64,000 bases of DNA from Aliivibrio wodanis (GCA_000953695.1 LN554847.1:1181801-1245800); one strand, 5' to 3'; counted from the first letter of the stretch, positions 32,809-41,898 are shown. The notes: generated by a model not told the origin, from the sequence alone. Numbers and translations are program-made.

Positions 32809-33731
32809 TATTTAGCGTCCTTATCAGCGGCAAATTTCATAGCTTCGATTAGAGTGTTTAAATTTGATTTCATTTCGATTTCAACTTTATTGTCTTCATA
32901 AGGGCCATGCGTCATGTGAGAAAAACGGTACAGCTGAACACCTGTTGCCTCTTCAATCGTATCGACAAAACGGTTTGGCATGTTCAATTCATAAAATAAA
33001 ACATCAATGTCGGATTCACGGATCTTTTCAATCGTCCCTTGCAGTTGACTCGCACTTGGTTCTACACCGTGAGCGGGTTCAATGACAGCTGCCACATCCA
33101 CACCAAACTCTTGAAGAATATAACCATATGCATTGTGCGTTGTTGCTACCTTCATTCCTGCAGTGTCTAATTCACCCAGAGAGAGCATGGCATCACGCTT
33201 CATTAATCGGAATTTTTTCGCGTATTTACGCGCATTTTTACGGTAGAACGAGGCATTTTCAGGATCAATTCGAGATAGCTCATTGGCAATGGTGTAAACC
33301 TTTTGAATTGTTGTAGATAGACCAACAAATGTGTGAGGATTCACCGCCCCTTTACCTACCGATTGCCCCATCGCTGGTAACAAAGGAACGTCTTTATTGG
33401 CTTCTAATACCATTAATTCGCTGTTATTTGCTGCCGAAATTACTTTTAACGCAAAGTCATCATGACCAATGCCATTAACAACAATCACATCCATTTTATT
33501 TAAACGTTTTAAATCGTTTGGTTGGGGTAAATAATTGTGGGGATTAAACCCTGCATCAACCAAAGGAAGAATTTCTGCTTTATCTCCCACAACCGCTTTT
33601 ACATAGCTGTAGTAAGGTTGTAAGGTAATGCCAATCACCAAAGGTTTTGTTGCCGATATTGCCGATGCAGAAAACAAAGAGAGTAAGCTAAGCAGAACAA
33701 AAGAACGTACGTATAAAATAGATTTCATCAT
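32808..33731 (-). CDS. Metal ABC transporter substrate-binding protein (ZnuA/TroA family)
   Basis: 307 residues with a signal peptide ending SASAISA. Ligand candidates appear in the right order: DAGFNPHNYLPQPNDL, GAVNPHTFVGL, TTHNAYGYILQEF and the acidic FYELNMP. The His-rich loop of classical ZnuA is absent, which points to a TroA-like protein for zinc, manganese or iron. It delivers metal to the permease encoded just downstream. It follows the DUF6162 gene by 22 bases. Confidence 0.88.
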   Translation of the reverse strand: MMKSILYVRSFVLLSLLSLFSASAISATKPLVIGITLQPYYSYVKAVVGDKAEILPLVDAGFNPHNYLPQPNDLKRLNKMDVIVVNGIGHDDFALKVISAANNSELMVLEANKDVPLLPAMGQSVGKGAVNPHTFVGLSTTIQKVYTIANELSRIDPENASFYRKNARKYAKKFRLMKRDAMLSLGELDTAGMKVATTHNAYGYILQEFGVDVAAVIEPAHGVEPSASQLQGTIEKIRESDIDVLFYELNMPNRFVDTIEEATGVQLYRFSHMTHGPYEDNKVEIEMKSNLNTLIEAMKFAADKDAK

Positions 33732-33753
33732 TATTATTTATCTTTTATTGGTA

Positions 33754-34317
33754 TCAATTTAAATGAGTGTCATGAGCAGGAAAGACTACTTGCATCCAAT
33801 GCTGTTGAATGAGTTCGCTTTCATTCCAAGAGATTGGAGCAGGAGAGATGGTCGTCAACATCAATTCAGAATTTAGCCAAAGCTCAATATCATCGCCTTT
33901 CACATTAAAAATGAATGACGCAGCGCCTTCTTTTTTCACTTTTAAACCCAGATAAACTCCAGAACCTAAATGCTGCCATTGGTGCTTTCCGCGACGCTCC
34001 CAGCTTTGGTCTTGCACAAAAGGCGGTAACCATTCATCCGCTAGGTAAGCAATCTCTGGCCATGCATTTTCTTCTGTTGATTCAGCCTGAATATCGTAAA
34101 TTTCTTCATAGGCTAAACGTAATTCAGCGATCATAGCTAAATCATCTTGCGTTAAATCGGTAATTAATACTTGGTGTGATTCAAGCTTTACGCCTTTATC
34201 GTTCGATTGATGATATGGCAACGCGACCACTGCAATAAGCAAAATGCACCCAATAATGAGTGCTATCCATTTTCCTTCTGCGCTTCCATTATTTGGAGTG
34301 ACTGATTGAATGATCAT
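33754..34317 (-). CDS. DUF6162-like membrane-anchored periplasmic protein
   Basis: 187 residues. One N-terminal membrane helix (WIALIIGCILLIAVVALPYH, residues 17-37) with the rest probably periplasmic: AELRLAYEEIYD, LADEWLPPFVQDQSWERRGK, HQWQHLGSGVYLGL. Proteins of this kind are found next to ABC-3 metal transporters; the role is unknown. It starts within the last codon of the upstream small gene (ATGA overlap) and precedes the binding-protein gene, so it is probably part of the importer. Confidence 0.65.
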   Translation of the reverse strand: MIIQSVTPNNGSAEGKWIALIIGCILLIAVVALPYHQSNDKGVKLESHQVLITDLTQDDLAMIAELRLAYEEIYDIQAESTEENAWPEIAYLADEWLPPFVQDQSWERRGKHQWQHLGSGVYLGLKVKKEGAASFIFNVKGDDIELWLNSELMLTTISPAPISWNESELIQQHWMQVVFPAHDTHLN

Positions 34318-34631
34318 TTCTCTGAGATCTCGACAACATCGACTTCCACTGGGCTTTCGTGTCCTGAATCAAACACCAAATAAAAATCTGTTTCAGGATT
34401 TGTAAATTCCGCAATTGAGCGTTTATCAGTGGTGACTTTTGCAATCAAATTATCATCGTAATCATACATATTTACGTCGTAATCAACAGCTTTACTGCCA
34501 TCACTGTAGCCTGTTTCACACAATACTAAATCCGATTCAAACCAACAGCTCATTAATGGAAAATGAGCAAAACTCGCAGAAGAAAAAAGAAGAGAAGAAA
34601 CAAAAAGGGATTTCAGGTTTACTTTAGTCAT
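34314..34631 (-). CDS. Small exported protein of the metal operon
   Basis: 105 residues from the ATG at 34629-34631 (an upstream in-frame start is less likely because this Met begins the signal peptide MTKVNLKSLFVSSLLFSSAS, cleavage near FAHF). The mature part is acidic with two Cys (CWFESDLVLCETGYSDGS) and repeats of Asp-Tyr (YDVNMYDYDD). It resembles small carboxypeptidase-regulatory-like beta folds, but no family is certain. It overlaps the DUF6162 gene by four bases and heads the ABC operon. Confidence 0.65.
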   Translation of the reverse strand: MTKVNLKSLFVSSLLFSSASFAHFPLMSCWFESDLVLCETGYSDGSKAVDYDVNMYDYDDNLIAKVTTDKRSIAEFTNPETDFYLVFDSGHESPVEVDVVEISEK

Positions 34632-34650
34632 GGATAAATCTCGATAAAAA

Positions 34651-34681
34651 AGCACCACAAACCTTTATGGAAAGTGGTGCT
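34651..34681 (-). terminator. Terminator between the DUF4198 gene and the metal ABC operon
   Basis: AGCACCAC pairs with GTGGTGCT; on the minus strand TTTTTTATCG follows. It ends just before the small exported gene, so transcription of the ABC operon either reads through or starts in these few bases. Confidence 0.85.
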
Positions 34682-34688
34682 AACTACA

Positions 34689-35534
34689 TTATTGAAGTAG
34701 AGCTTCAAACGTTAAGTGAACATTTACACTTGCTTTTTCTGCAAGTGGGTGGTCTTTCAGCTCACCTTTGTAATTTGATTTCATCAGGTAACGACCCGCT
34801 GTTTCAGGAGTAAAGGTGATCTTTCCGTCTTTATCACTCACTACGTCAATTTGTTCTTGATGATTACGATATAGCGTCCCTTCACGAGTAATATCAGCCG
34901 TTACACCCGCTTGAGGTTTACCATTAAAGAAGAACTGAAAAGTAACTGGCTCACCTTCAAGAATATCCGACGGATGAGTTAATGGTTTAAGCTCTAACAA
35001 GGTATTATCAAGCTTCATCGCTTCTGTTGTTGGTTTGCCTACTGTCACGTAACTTTCAGCACGAGTAAAACTTACTTGGCTTACCACATCTCGTGCTTTT
35101 TCTGGAAGTACTAACGCACGATCTGCCTTGGTTGCTTTAATCCATTTCACCGTATCACGACGGCCTGCTTTATATTGGGTATAGTAAGTAGGTTCATTGT
35201 TGATACGCACTTTATGCGTGCCTTCTTCTTCAAAATAGAAATCAAACATTGAACGACGTTTGCCTTTAACAACAAAGTTTGGGCGCTCAGTACGGCCATC
35301 AGGCATCACTACTTGTGCTTTATCACTGCCCGCTGGCTTATCAAATACGAACGTACCATGTGATGCGGTCACATCAAACGTAAGCCAATCACCGCCTTCT
35401 TTAGATACGGTAAAATGAGAAGGTAAAACCCAACGAGGGTGCGCGTTAGCCGTCGTTGCAGCCAGTAAACCTGCTGCCATCACGCCAGTTAATACTGCGG
35501 CTTTGAACTTACTGTTCATTAATGTTGTTTTCAT
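34689..35534 (-). CDS. DUF4198-family exported protein
   Basis: About 281 residues; I take the ATG at 35532-35534, which opens the signal peptide (FKAAVLTGVMAAGLLAATTA, cleavage at ANA-HP). The mature start HPRWVLPSHFTVSKEGGDWL with an N-terminal His is typical of DUF4198 proteins, related to NikM-like periplasmic metal-handling components. The C-terminal half is an Ig-like domain (EGEPVTFQFFFNGKPQAGV, TPETAGRYLMKSNYKGEL). It lies in a group with DUF2271 and PepSY proteins, usual neighbours of metal and siderophore uptake genes. Confidence 0.8.
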   Translation of the reverse strand: MKTTLMNSKFKAAVLTGVMAAGLLAATTANAHPRWVLPSHFTVSKEGGDWLTFDVTASHGTFVFDKPAGSDKAQVVMPDGRTERPNFVVKGKRRSMFDFYFEEEGTHKVRINNEPTYYTQYKAGRRDTVKWIKATKADRALVLPEKARDVVSQVSFTRAESYVTVGKPTTEAMKLDNTLLELKPLTHPSDILEGEPVTFQFFFNGKPQAGVTADITREGTLYRNHQEQIDVVSDKDGKITFTPETAGRYLMKSNYKGELKDHPLAEKASVNVHLTFEALLQ

Positions 35535-35569
35535 AATGTGTTTAATTCCCTGATAAATAGACATCTAAA

Positions 35570-36094
35570 TTATTTTTTATAATGAATAGTGATTTCGCCA
35601 GTCTCTTCTGTTGGCTTTAATTGGTAAGTCATATCACTATTCGCTAACGTCATTTTTTGACGTAAATAGTTACGGCCACCATGCTCGCGAACCACTTCGA
35701 TATGTAACGTATAATCCCCTTGTGATAGCGCCTGACCTGAGTCATCTTTGCCATCCCAACTGAATTTGTATTTACCAGCTGGTCGTGTTGCAGAAGTAAC
35801 AGCATCAACTAATTCACGATCGTAACGACCGACTTTACGCCACCAACTTCTTAAATCTTTTAACCATTCATCTTTGCCTACCCACAGCTCAATCGTTTTT
35901 ACTGACTTACGTTCGCTGTTTTCAATCCATACAGCTACATAAGGGCGTGCATACATGGTGGTCGTAATCGTTGGAAGCTCAAAAGCAACATCGACTTTTG
36001 CACTCTCAGAAATAGCCGCTGAATTAACAAAAAGAGGCGTTGTTAGTACCATTGCAGCAATTGAATGACGTAAATAGGTAGAGAGTGAAGCCAT
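35570..36094 (-). CDS. DUF2271-family exported protein
   Basis: 174 residues with a signal peptide (RHSIAAMVLTTPLFVNSAA). The mature part carries the DUF2271 pattern: MYARPYVAVWIENSERKSVK, TIELWVGKDEWLKDLRSWWR, then VTSATRPAGKYKFSWDGKDD and a C-terminal strand YTLHIEVVREHGGR. Function unknown; DUF2271 genes accompany PepSY-type reductase-like membrane proteins and TonB receptors, as they do here. Co-directional with the PepSY gene (33 bases downstream of it). Confidence 0.8.
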   Translation of the reverse strand: MASLSTYLRHSIAAMVLTTPLFVNSAAISESAKVDVAFELPTITTTMYARPYVAVWIENSERKSVKTIELWVGKDEWLKDLRSWWRKVGRYDRELVDAVTSATRPAGKYKFSWDGKDDSGQALSQGDYTLHIEVVREHGGRNYLRQKMTLANSDMTYQLKPTEETGEITIHYKK

Positions 36095-36127
36095 TGTGAT
36101 GTCCTTATGGATACAAGATTAAAAGGG

Positions 36128-36772
36128 TTAAGGTACGGCAATAAAATACAATGCAAGCGTGATTGATGAGCCAAATACCATCCACTTCATTGATGTCATT
36201 AGTGTTCTTTTTTTCGGTAAAATTAAGCACACACCGGTTAGTACAAAAAAGATCATTAATAACGCGGTAATATCAATGAATGCTTTCCAAACTTCACCGC
36301 TGTTTCGTCCTTTGTGTAAATCATTTAATAACGCAACAACGCCATAGTTTGAGCTTTCGATATCTGCCATGCCTGTCGTTAAATCGATATAAACAGACGC
36401 GTTATAACCGGGGCCTTTATAATTTAATGACAATTCACCCTCGACTAATTCACCGTCTTCAACGTCGGTAAAAACATCAACATTAGAAGGCGTTCCAGAG
36501 AGATCGGTGTGTTGATTTAAGTAATCAAGCAAAGCAGCGGTATTTGGTTTATTCCAAAGGATGTGTTGTTTTTCATCTTGAGAAAAAAGCACACTGTTAG
36601 GAACAGAAAGAGTGGTGTTTTTGATGTCTGGAGAACTACTAACAAACCAATCAGGACGATTTAGCGTGATCCCGGTGATCGAGAAAAATAAGACAACGAG
36701 TAGAAGCGCCATTGATACATAGACATGTAAGCGACGCGCCCACAATTGTACTTGTTTATTTTTCAGCAACAT
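36128..36772 (-). CDS. PepSY-associated membrane protein
   Basis: About 214 residues from the internal ATG at 36770-36772. The longer reading to 36841 would put coding sequence over a likely Fur box. RRLHVYVSMALLLVVLFFSI with GITLNRPDWF is the classical first helix of PepSY-TM proteins; LLNDLHKGRNSGEVWKAFID and ALLMIFFVLTGVCLIL form the second conserved box with its His, and a last helix ends the protein. This family occurs in siderophore reduction or metal release at the inner membrane. It heads the PepSY-DUF2271-DUF4198 set. Confidence 0.8.
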   Translation of the reverse strand: MLLKNKQVQLWARRLHVYVSMALLLVVLFFSITGITLNRPDWFVSSSPDIKNTTLSVPNSVLFSQDEKQHILWNKPNTAALLDYLNQHTDLSGTPSNVDVFTDVEDGELVEGELSLNYKGPGYNASVYIDLTTGMADIESSNYGVVALLNDLHKGRNSGEVWKAFIDITALLMIFFVLTGVCLILPKKRTLMTSMKWMVFGSSITLALYFIAVP

Positions 36773-36810
36773 GAATAAGATAGGATCATTTAAGAATAAT
36801 GGATGGTAAT

Positions 36811-36829
36811 GTAATTGATAATGATTTGC
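36811..36829 (-). promoter_or_regulatory. Possible Fur box before the PepSY operon
   Basis: GTAATTGATAATGATTTGC matches the 19-base Fur consensus at about 13 positions, with an intact TGATAATGAT core. It lies some 40-60 bases before the preferred start of the PepSY gene. Confidence 0.55.
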
Positions 36830-36901
36830 GTTGACATTCAATTTACATTATTTACATTTGAGGGACGGGGGATTTATTGTCTATTTATGAGAGAAGGAAA
36901 A

Positions 36902-36922
36902 GCCCTATCATTCGATAAGGGC
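36902..36922 (-). terminator. Terminator of the TonB/TPR operon
   Basis: GCCCTATC pairs with GATAAGGGC across a short loop; on the minus strand TTTTCC follows. It lies 13 bases after the TPR gene stop. Confidence 0.8.
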
Positions 36923-36934
36923 ATTAAATGGAGT

Positions 36935-38137
36935 TTACGCTGAAGTATTGGCTGCTTTTCTCAATTGAGACAAATACTTTATCCACCCTTTCGCTTCATT
37001 TGATGGCGTAAAATCATTGGCTCTTTTCGCATAAAGTAAGGCTGAATCTATTTGGTTTAGCTTGTAATAGGCTCTCACTTTAGCTAATGCAATATCATCT
37101 GTCTTTTTGTAATCCTTAACCTTATCTAAAGTCTTCAAGCCTTGTTGATGATGACCTTCTTGGATCTGCAATTGGGCCACTTGCCAATAATAACGTGAAT
37201 CTAGCGTTGCAGCCTTTGACCAAGTGACAGTGGCTTTATCCCACTCTTTTGCTGCTTGCCAATAACTTGCTTGCATTGTCAGTAAATCAATATCACTTTG
37301 CGCTTCATCTAACTGACTTAATACTTCAGCGGCTTTCTCTGGGATACCACGCTGAGCATAAAGTTGAGCCAACAATTTCAACTCTGATTGACTCAATTCA
37401 ATTCCTTGTCGCTCAGCAAGAATAAGAGTATCTAACGCATTTTTAGGTTGATTCAAACGAAGCTGAATACTCGTTAACTGCTGCCACCATGTCGCTTTAT
37501 TTGGTTCAAGTACAATTAAACTGTTCAAGGTAGGGATCGCCGATTTCCATTGTTTTAATTGTAGTTGCGCCCCTAACTTCAGCACTAGCGATTGGCTTCT
37601 TTCACTTTGTTTCTTATATATCGCAACACGTTCATGCTTATTTAATGCAGAAAGTACCTTTTTCCATTGCGCCAACTGGTAATGGGTTTGAGAAATACGG
37701 AACCATAAATCGCCTATTTTTTGTTTTTCAGGCACTGAGTTCGCTAATTGATAATAATGCGGTAACGCATCACTAAAGCGCTGCTCTGTTAATAATAAAT
37801 CGGCAAGCATACGTTGCGTTATCCATGCTTGCTCATCGGCTAATTGCTGGCTATTTACTGCTTTAGTAAGATATTTAACTGCCGACTTACTACTCCCTGA
37901 CTGCCAATGAAACACACCCAACATACGTTGAATATAGGCTTTATCATAATCCTGAGAAGGGGTTAATTCTGCCAAAACAGTAATTGCCTCGGGCATTTTT
38001 TCTTGCTGTTGTAATTGCAACGCTCGCTGTACTTTACCCGCATTGTATTGACTAAGTTGCTGAGCTTGCACTGCCCCAGCAAAAAATAAAGCGAAGCTAA
38101 GAATAAGAACAGAAGTATGTGATTTTAATTTCATCAT
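36935..38137 (-). CDS. Exported TPR-repeat protein of the TonB system
   Basis: About 400 residues from the ATG overlapping the tonB stop (38134-38137); the longer frame upstream is inside tonB. Signal peptide KSHTSVLILSFALFFAGAVQA. The remainder is a run of TPR-like helix pairs (ALQLQQQEKMPEAITVLAEL, AVKYLTKAVNSQQLADEQAW, and so on to KVRAYYKLNQIDSALLYAKR). A TPR protein closes TonB2/TonB3-type clusters in vibrios and is thought to aid the complex in the periplasm. Specific role unknown. Confidence 0.8.
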   Translation of the reverse strand: MMKLKSHTSVLILSFALFFAGAVQAQQLSQYNAGKVQRALQLQQQEKMPEAITVLAELTPSQDYDKAYIQRMLGVFHWQSGSSKSAVKYLTKAVNSQQLADEQAWITQRMLADLLLTEQRFSDALPHYYQLANSVPEKQKIGDLWFRISQTHYQLAQWKKVLSALNKHERVAIYKKQSERSQSLVLKLGAQLQLKQWKSAIPTLNSLIVLEPNKATWWQQLTSIQLRLNQPKNALDTLILAERQGIELSQSELKLLAQLYAQRGIPEKAAEVLSQLDEAQSDIDLLTMQASYWQAAKEWDKATVTWSKAATLDSRYYWQVAQLQIQEGHHQQGLKTLDKVKDYKKTDDIALAKVRAYYKLNQIDSALLYAKRANDFTPSNEAKGWIKYLSQLRKAANTSA

Positions 38138-38754
38138 TTTGCTAACGTAAACTCCAATTTCACCGTTTGTCCAACTTGAGCAATGGCTTTCCCACCGACT
38201 ACTTTTGGTTGGTATTTCCATTTTTTCAACGCTTTAACTGCTTCTCTTTCAAACATTCGACGCGGTTTAGCATCCGTCACTTTTACATTGGTTGGGCGAC
38301 CCTGCTCATCAATGGTAAATGACATCACAACAAATCCTTCAGCACCTCTTTTTAATGCCTTTGATGGATAACGAGGCTCAACACGATACAACGGCATCGC
38401 TTGTTGATTACCTGTAAAATCAGCGAAACTCGGTGCATTTATCGCTAACCCCGAAATACCAGAATCCAAGCTCATTGGTGGCATTGAACTTTGTGGCGTC
38501 GCCATTGAAGTTTGAGTTTGAGACGCCATTGGTTTTGCCTCTGGTGGCGGTTCTGGCGTCTCTGGTTTTTCAGGCACTCGACGTTGACGACGCTGAACAT
38601 CTTGTTCTTGCTCAACCATCACCATATCAAAGCGGATCGTCTCACTGCTTTCTGGTTTGCCGTTATGACCGTTGTCTACCATCCACGCCATAAATGTGAA
38701 TAGTCCTACCGTCATAGAAAGCGCAATAGGCACTGCCAACAATAATCGCCACAT
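38134..38754 (-). CDS. tonB: TonB-family energy transducer
   Basis: 206 residues: N-terminal membrane anchor (LLLAVPIALSMTVGLFTFMA), a Pro/Glu-rich spacer (RVPEKPETPEPPPEAKPMAS) shorter than in TonB1, and the C-terminal TonB domain (PLYRVEPRYPSKALKRGAEG, GFVVMSFTIDEQGRPTNVKV, EREAVKALKKWKYQPK). It links the proton-motive ExbBD complex to outer-membrane receptors such as the one at 41899. The short spacer and gene order (exbB, exbD, tonB) match vibrio TonB2/TonB3 types. Confidence 0.92.
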   Translation of the reverse strand: MWRLLLAVPIALSMTVGLFTFMAWMVDNGHNGKPESSETIRFDMVMVEQEQDVQRRQRRVPEKPETPEPPPEAKPMASQTQTSMATPQSSMPPMSLDSGISGLAINAPSFADFTGNQQAMPLYRVEPRYPSKALKRGAEGFVVMSFTIDEQGRPTNVKVTDAKPRRMFEREAVKALKKWKYQPKVVGGKAIAQVGQTVKLEFTLAK

Positions 38755-39158
38755 TAGTTTTTCTCCGCAGCCAATGCGATGCCTTTAACTCCCGCACCTT
38801 TAGCCGCATCCATTACTTTTACAACCGTCCCGTTATACGCATGCTCATCTGCTTGGATCACTAATGATGCATCAGGTTGTTCTAATAACAAATGCTCTAA
38901 TGTCGCTTGAACTCGCTCTGCATCCACCATACGTTTATCAATGAAAATATCATTTGAAGCGGTAATAGCGACAAAGATACCCGCGTCTTTTTGACTCGAT
39001 ACATTACTGGCTTGAGGGCGATTCACCTCAACCCCTGATTCACGTACAAATGAGCTTGTTACGATAAAAAAGATCAGCATGATAAATACGATATCGAGCA
39101 TTGATGTTAAATCTATTTGTGCTTCTTCTTGGTTTGAAGAACGACGGCCAAGTCTCAT
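38754..39158 (-). CDS. exbD: ExbD/TolR-family proton channel subunit
   Basis: 134 residues. One helix near the N-terminus with the functional Asp (IDLTSMLDIVFIMLIFFIVT), then the periplasmic domain VNRPQASNVSSQKDAGIFVA and LVIQADEHAYNGTVVKVMDA. It couples proton flow to TonB together with ExbB. It overlaps exbB by four bases and abuts tonB (TAATG). Confidence 0.93.
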   Translation of the reverse strand: MRLGRRSSNQEEAQIDLTSMLDIVFIMLIFFIVTSSFVRESGVEVNRPQASNVSSQKDAGIFVAITASNDIFIDKRMVDAERVQATLEHLLLEQPDASLVIQADEHAYNGTVVKVMDAAKGAGVKGIALAAEKN

Positions 39159-39664
39159 GACTGACTCCTTAATGCTTTTTCTAAATGATGTTCTTTACGG
39201 CGGCATACTTTGGCTAAACGAGCATGAACAAACATACCCGCTAGCGCAGCAACCATTCCTGCCATGGTTGGTAATGTGGCTAATGAGATACCAGACGCCA
39301 TCAGTTTTGGCTGGCTACTGCCTTGATTTGCCATTACATCAAACACTGAGATCATGCCTGTTACCGTGCCTAGCAAACCGAGCATTGGGCAAATGGCGAC
39401 AAGAACTTTGATGAAATTCATGTATTGATTAAGCTGAAGATGTGCTTCGCTTACCCAGCCATCACGGATCGTTTTCGCATACCACGAATCATGATCGTCT
39501 CGCTGTTGCCATTTATCTAACCATACTTTTCGCTGTGCCGGAAAAGTGAAAGATAAGAAAAATACACGCTCAACCACTAGTAACCAACACACAGCAACAA
39601 CAGCGCCTAACCACCATAAAATGGGGCCGCCTTGTGCCATAAAGTGAGATAAGAAGGCCGTCAT
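39155..39664 (-). CDS. exbB: ExbB-family proton channel subunit
   Basis: 169 residues, three membrane helices: GGPILWWLGAVVAVCWLLVV at the start, then the paired helices ICPMLGLLGTVTGMISVFDV and GISLATLPTMAGMVAALAGM. These are the conserved MotA/TolQ/ExbB helices. Smaller than classical ExbB, as usual for the ExbB2-type proteins that work with TtpC. It is directly coupled to the ttpC-like gene (one-base overlap) and to exbD. Confidence 0.92.
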   Translation of the reverse strand: MTAFLSHFMAQGGPILWWLGAVVAVCWLLVVERVFFLSFTFPAQRKVWLDKWQQRDDHDSWYAKTIRDGWVSEAHLQLNQYMNFIKVLVAICPMLGLLGTVTGMISVFDVMANQGSSQPKLMASGISLATLPTMAGMVAALAGMFVHARLAKVCRRKEHHLEKALRSQS

Positions 39665-41019
39665 TAAGCTGCGATTCCCATTGGTTTATTTATTGTTTCT
39701 TTTTCTGCTTGTTCAGCCACTAAACTCAAGCCCTGTTTTTCAAGGATGGTACGAATACTCTCTGCTTGTGAGCTTAAGATATTGTGAGTTAATAACAGAG
39801 GCATCGCTGCAACTAAGCCTAATACCGTAGTCACGAGAGCCATTGAAATACCGCCCGCCATTACTTTTGGATCGCCATTACCAAATTGCGTAATCACTTG
39901 GAATGTTTCGATCATGCCAGTAACAGTACCTAAAAGACCTAACATAGGTGCTAATGCAGCGAGAAGCTTAAGCATTGAAAGACCTTTTTCTAAGCCTTGT
40001 TGCTCATCGACAATGGTTTCTAGTAAGCGAAGTTCTAACGCTTCTACCGAACGAGTTTTTTCTGCATCATAAACAGATAAAACACGACCAAGAGGATTAT
40101 TACCGATGTGTTCAGGATCTTTTAATTGAGTACGGATCTGCTGACGAATAACCAACAATCTTGCACCATTAAATAACGAAATAAGCAGACCAATTGCCAA
40201 TAGAGCGATAATGATTTGTCCAACCACACCACCCGCTTGAAGGCGATCTTTTAGCGTTGGCGAATTTGCAAGTTGCTCTAGCATGATGCCACGCGATGGA
40301 TCCACTGCCATCATGATCACTTGTTGCTGCGCCATATCAGATAATGTTGCTACTGATGGCGCAAGCTCTGGCTGTTGTGCATAATACGTCGCAACTTGTT
40401 TTTTGTTATCCCAACGTAAAAAGCCTTCGTCGCCAACCAATGCCATATTTCCTAAACGGTAAGCATTCACTTCTGCGCGATGACCTGCACCGTTAATAAC
40501 AGTTACAGGAACTAAAGTCAGTTGTGAACTTACCTGTGCTTGTTGTGCCATTGTTTGCCATAAACCGGTCAATTGGCCCATCGAAGGCAAAGATTTAGCG
40601 GCAACGATATCATTAATTACTTGGCTATTTTTCTTATCATCAAGGCCTGTCACTGAGTTCTTTAACTCTAAATCGACATCTTTTGCTGTTTGTCTTACAA
40701 CACCAAACAGCTCTCCCAGACTGCCAGTTTCTAGATGCAATTTTTGCTCTAAAGAGGCTAACGTTTTTTCATTGTTACTGAACGTTGAGCTTAATTTATC
40801 ACTCTCTTTTTGTAGCTGTTTTCGTTCTGCTATTAACGCATTTCTTTGTGCTTTTAAACTTTGTTCTGTTTGTTTAAAACCAGACTCACGCTGTGCATTA
40901 TGTTGTTTTTGAATTTGGCTTGCTTGCTTGGTGTCTTGAACTAATTCAGAGCTTGCTGCCGATGTGTTAGCTGAAAAACTTAATACTGAAATAGCTAAAA
41001 TAAGTGGTTTGATTGTCAT
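39664..41019 (-). CDS. ttpC: TtpC-like large MotA/TolQ/ExbB-family protein
   Basis: 451 residues. A signal peptide (LILAISVLSFSANTSAAS) precedes a long periplasmic coiled coil (residues 25-130, e.g. KQLQKESDKLSSTFSNNEKT), followed by a periplasmic domain and a C-terminal ExbB-like module with three helices (LLAALAPMLGLLGTVTGMIE, MAGGISMALVTTVLGLVAAM). This matches TtpC, a component needed for TonB2-dependent siderophore uptake in Vibrio anguillarum and relatives. It lies between the DUF3450 gene (one base apart) and exbB. Confidence 0.85.
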   Translation of the reverse strand: MTIKPLILAISVLSFSANTSAASSELVQDTKQASQIQKQHNAQRESGFKQTEQSLKAQRNALIAERKQLQKESDKLSSTFSNNEKTLASLEQKLHLETGSLGELFGVVRQTAKDVDLELKNSVTGLDDKKNSQVINDIVAAKSLPSMGQLTGLWQTMAQQAQVSSQLTLVPVTVINGAGHRAEVNAYRLGNMALVGDEGFLRWDNKKQVATYYAQQPELAPSVATLSDMAQQQVIMMAVDPSRGIMLEQLANSPTLKDRLQAGGVVGQIIIALLAIGLLISLFNGARLLVIRQQIRTQLKDPEHIGNNPLGRVLSVYDAEKTRSVEALELRLLETIVDEQQGLEKGLSMLKLLAALAPMLGLLGTVTGMIETFQVITQFGNGDPKVMAGGISMALVTTVLGLVAAMPLLLTHNILSSQAESIRTILEKQGLSLVAEQAEKETINKPMGIAA

Positions 41020-41020
41020 G

Positions 41021-41788
41021 TTATTTCACCTCTTTCAGTGATAAAGAAACGGGTAGAGTCAATAAGCTCGGAGCCACTTGTTTATAAGCGACAGAGTAAG
41101 CTTTGGCTAAGTCGTCATTAAATGATGAATCCAATAATGTCCACTGATTACTGTAGGTATTCCAGCTCCAGTATTGTGAAGCATCCAAACGACGAGCAAG
41201 CAATGAAACACGGCCTAAATGCAACATATCAGCATCGATTAATTCATCATTATCAACCGTGATTTGAGTTTGATATATACCTAGCTTCGAGCCGTAATCC
41301 ATCTCAATTTGATACGCTTCGAGAATACGACGGTATTTTTCTGCATCGCTCACATCTGCTCTTGTCATCATGTGTTCAAGTTTTTCAATACGTTGTTGGC
41401 GTTCTGCGATCTTAATTGGTTTATCTTGCTCAACTAACACAGTAAGGCCCGATAACATTTTATACATCAATGGTACAACGCCTTGTCTTGTCTCTTTAAT
41501 TGTTTCTATTTGATTATTTAGGTTACCCATTTCTTGTTGCTGACTATTCACCAAACCAGTGAGGTGATCACGATAAACCGCAAGATTCTTTACTTCTTCT
41601 TGCAGTTGTTCGATCTCTGCTTTATATGCCAATGTTGCTTCTGAGCTTTTATCAATTTTCGTTTGGCTCACAGCAGAGGCTGTATTCGATTTATTTTCGA
41701 TAGATCGAGCTTGATCAAGCGTAGAGGCTTGAGCGGTTGTGATCACGGTAGCTAACGCTATTCCAATACTGGTTTTTAAAATATTCAT
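41021..41788 (-). CDS. DUF3450 exported coiled-coil protein
   Basis: 255 residues with a signal peptide (ILKTSIGIALATVITTAQAS) and a coiled coil at about residues 45-105 (EIEQLQEEVKNLAVYRDHLT, NSQQQEMGNLNNQIETIKET). The rest is the DUF3450 domain ending with WNTYSNQWTLLDSSFNDD. DUF3450 genes stand directly before ttpC in many marine gamma-proteobacteria. It probably works with the TtpC coiled coil in the periplasm. Start codon two bases before the ttpC block is clear; the operon may be co-transcribed with the upstream receptor. Confidence 0.82.
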   Translation of the reverse strand: MNILKTSIGIALATVITTAQASTLDQARSIENKSNTASAVSQTKIDKSSEATLAYKAEIEQLQEEVKNLAVYRDHLTGLVNSQQQEMGNLNNQIETIKETRQGVVPLMYKMLSGLTVLVEQDKPIKIAERQQRIEKLEHMMTRADVSDAEKYRRILEAYQIEMDYGSKLGIYQTQITVDNDELIDADMLHLGRVSLLARRLDASQYWSWNTYSNQWTLLDSSFNDDLAKAYSVAYKQVAPSLLTLPVSLSLKEVK

Positions 41789-41859
41789 ATTATCTATTTC
41801 TTAACTGTTATTTTTTAAGGTCTATCTCTTAAAAAATTTGCCTTCAAATAAACGCACTA

Positions 41860-41881
41860 AAGGGAGACCGAAGCCTCCCTT
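41860..41881 (-). terminator. Hairpin after the TonB receptor
   Basis: AAGGGAG pairs with CTCCCTT across the loop GCTTCGGT (minus strand), followed by TAGTG rather than a long T-run. It may be a weak terminator that lets some transcription enter the DUF3450-TonB genes. Confidence 0.55.
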
Positions 41882-41898
41882 ATATTTAATGCGCTAAA

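Noticed and set aside
36773-36841. Longer N-terminus of the PepSY protein
   Set aside because: It would place coding sequence over the Fur-box-like site and adds a segment not typical of the family; the internal Met is preferred, though not proven.
38138-38221. Longer N-terminus of the TPR protein
   Set aside because: It overlaps tonB in another frame; the Met at 38137 directly precedes a signal peptide.
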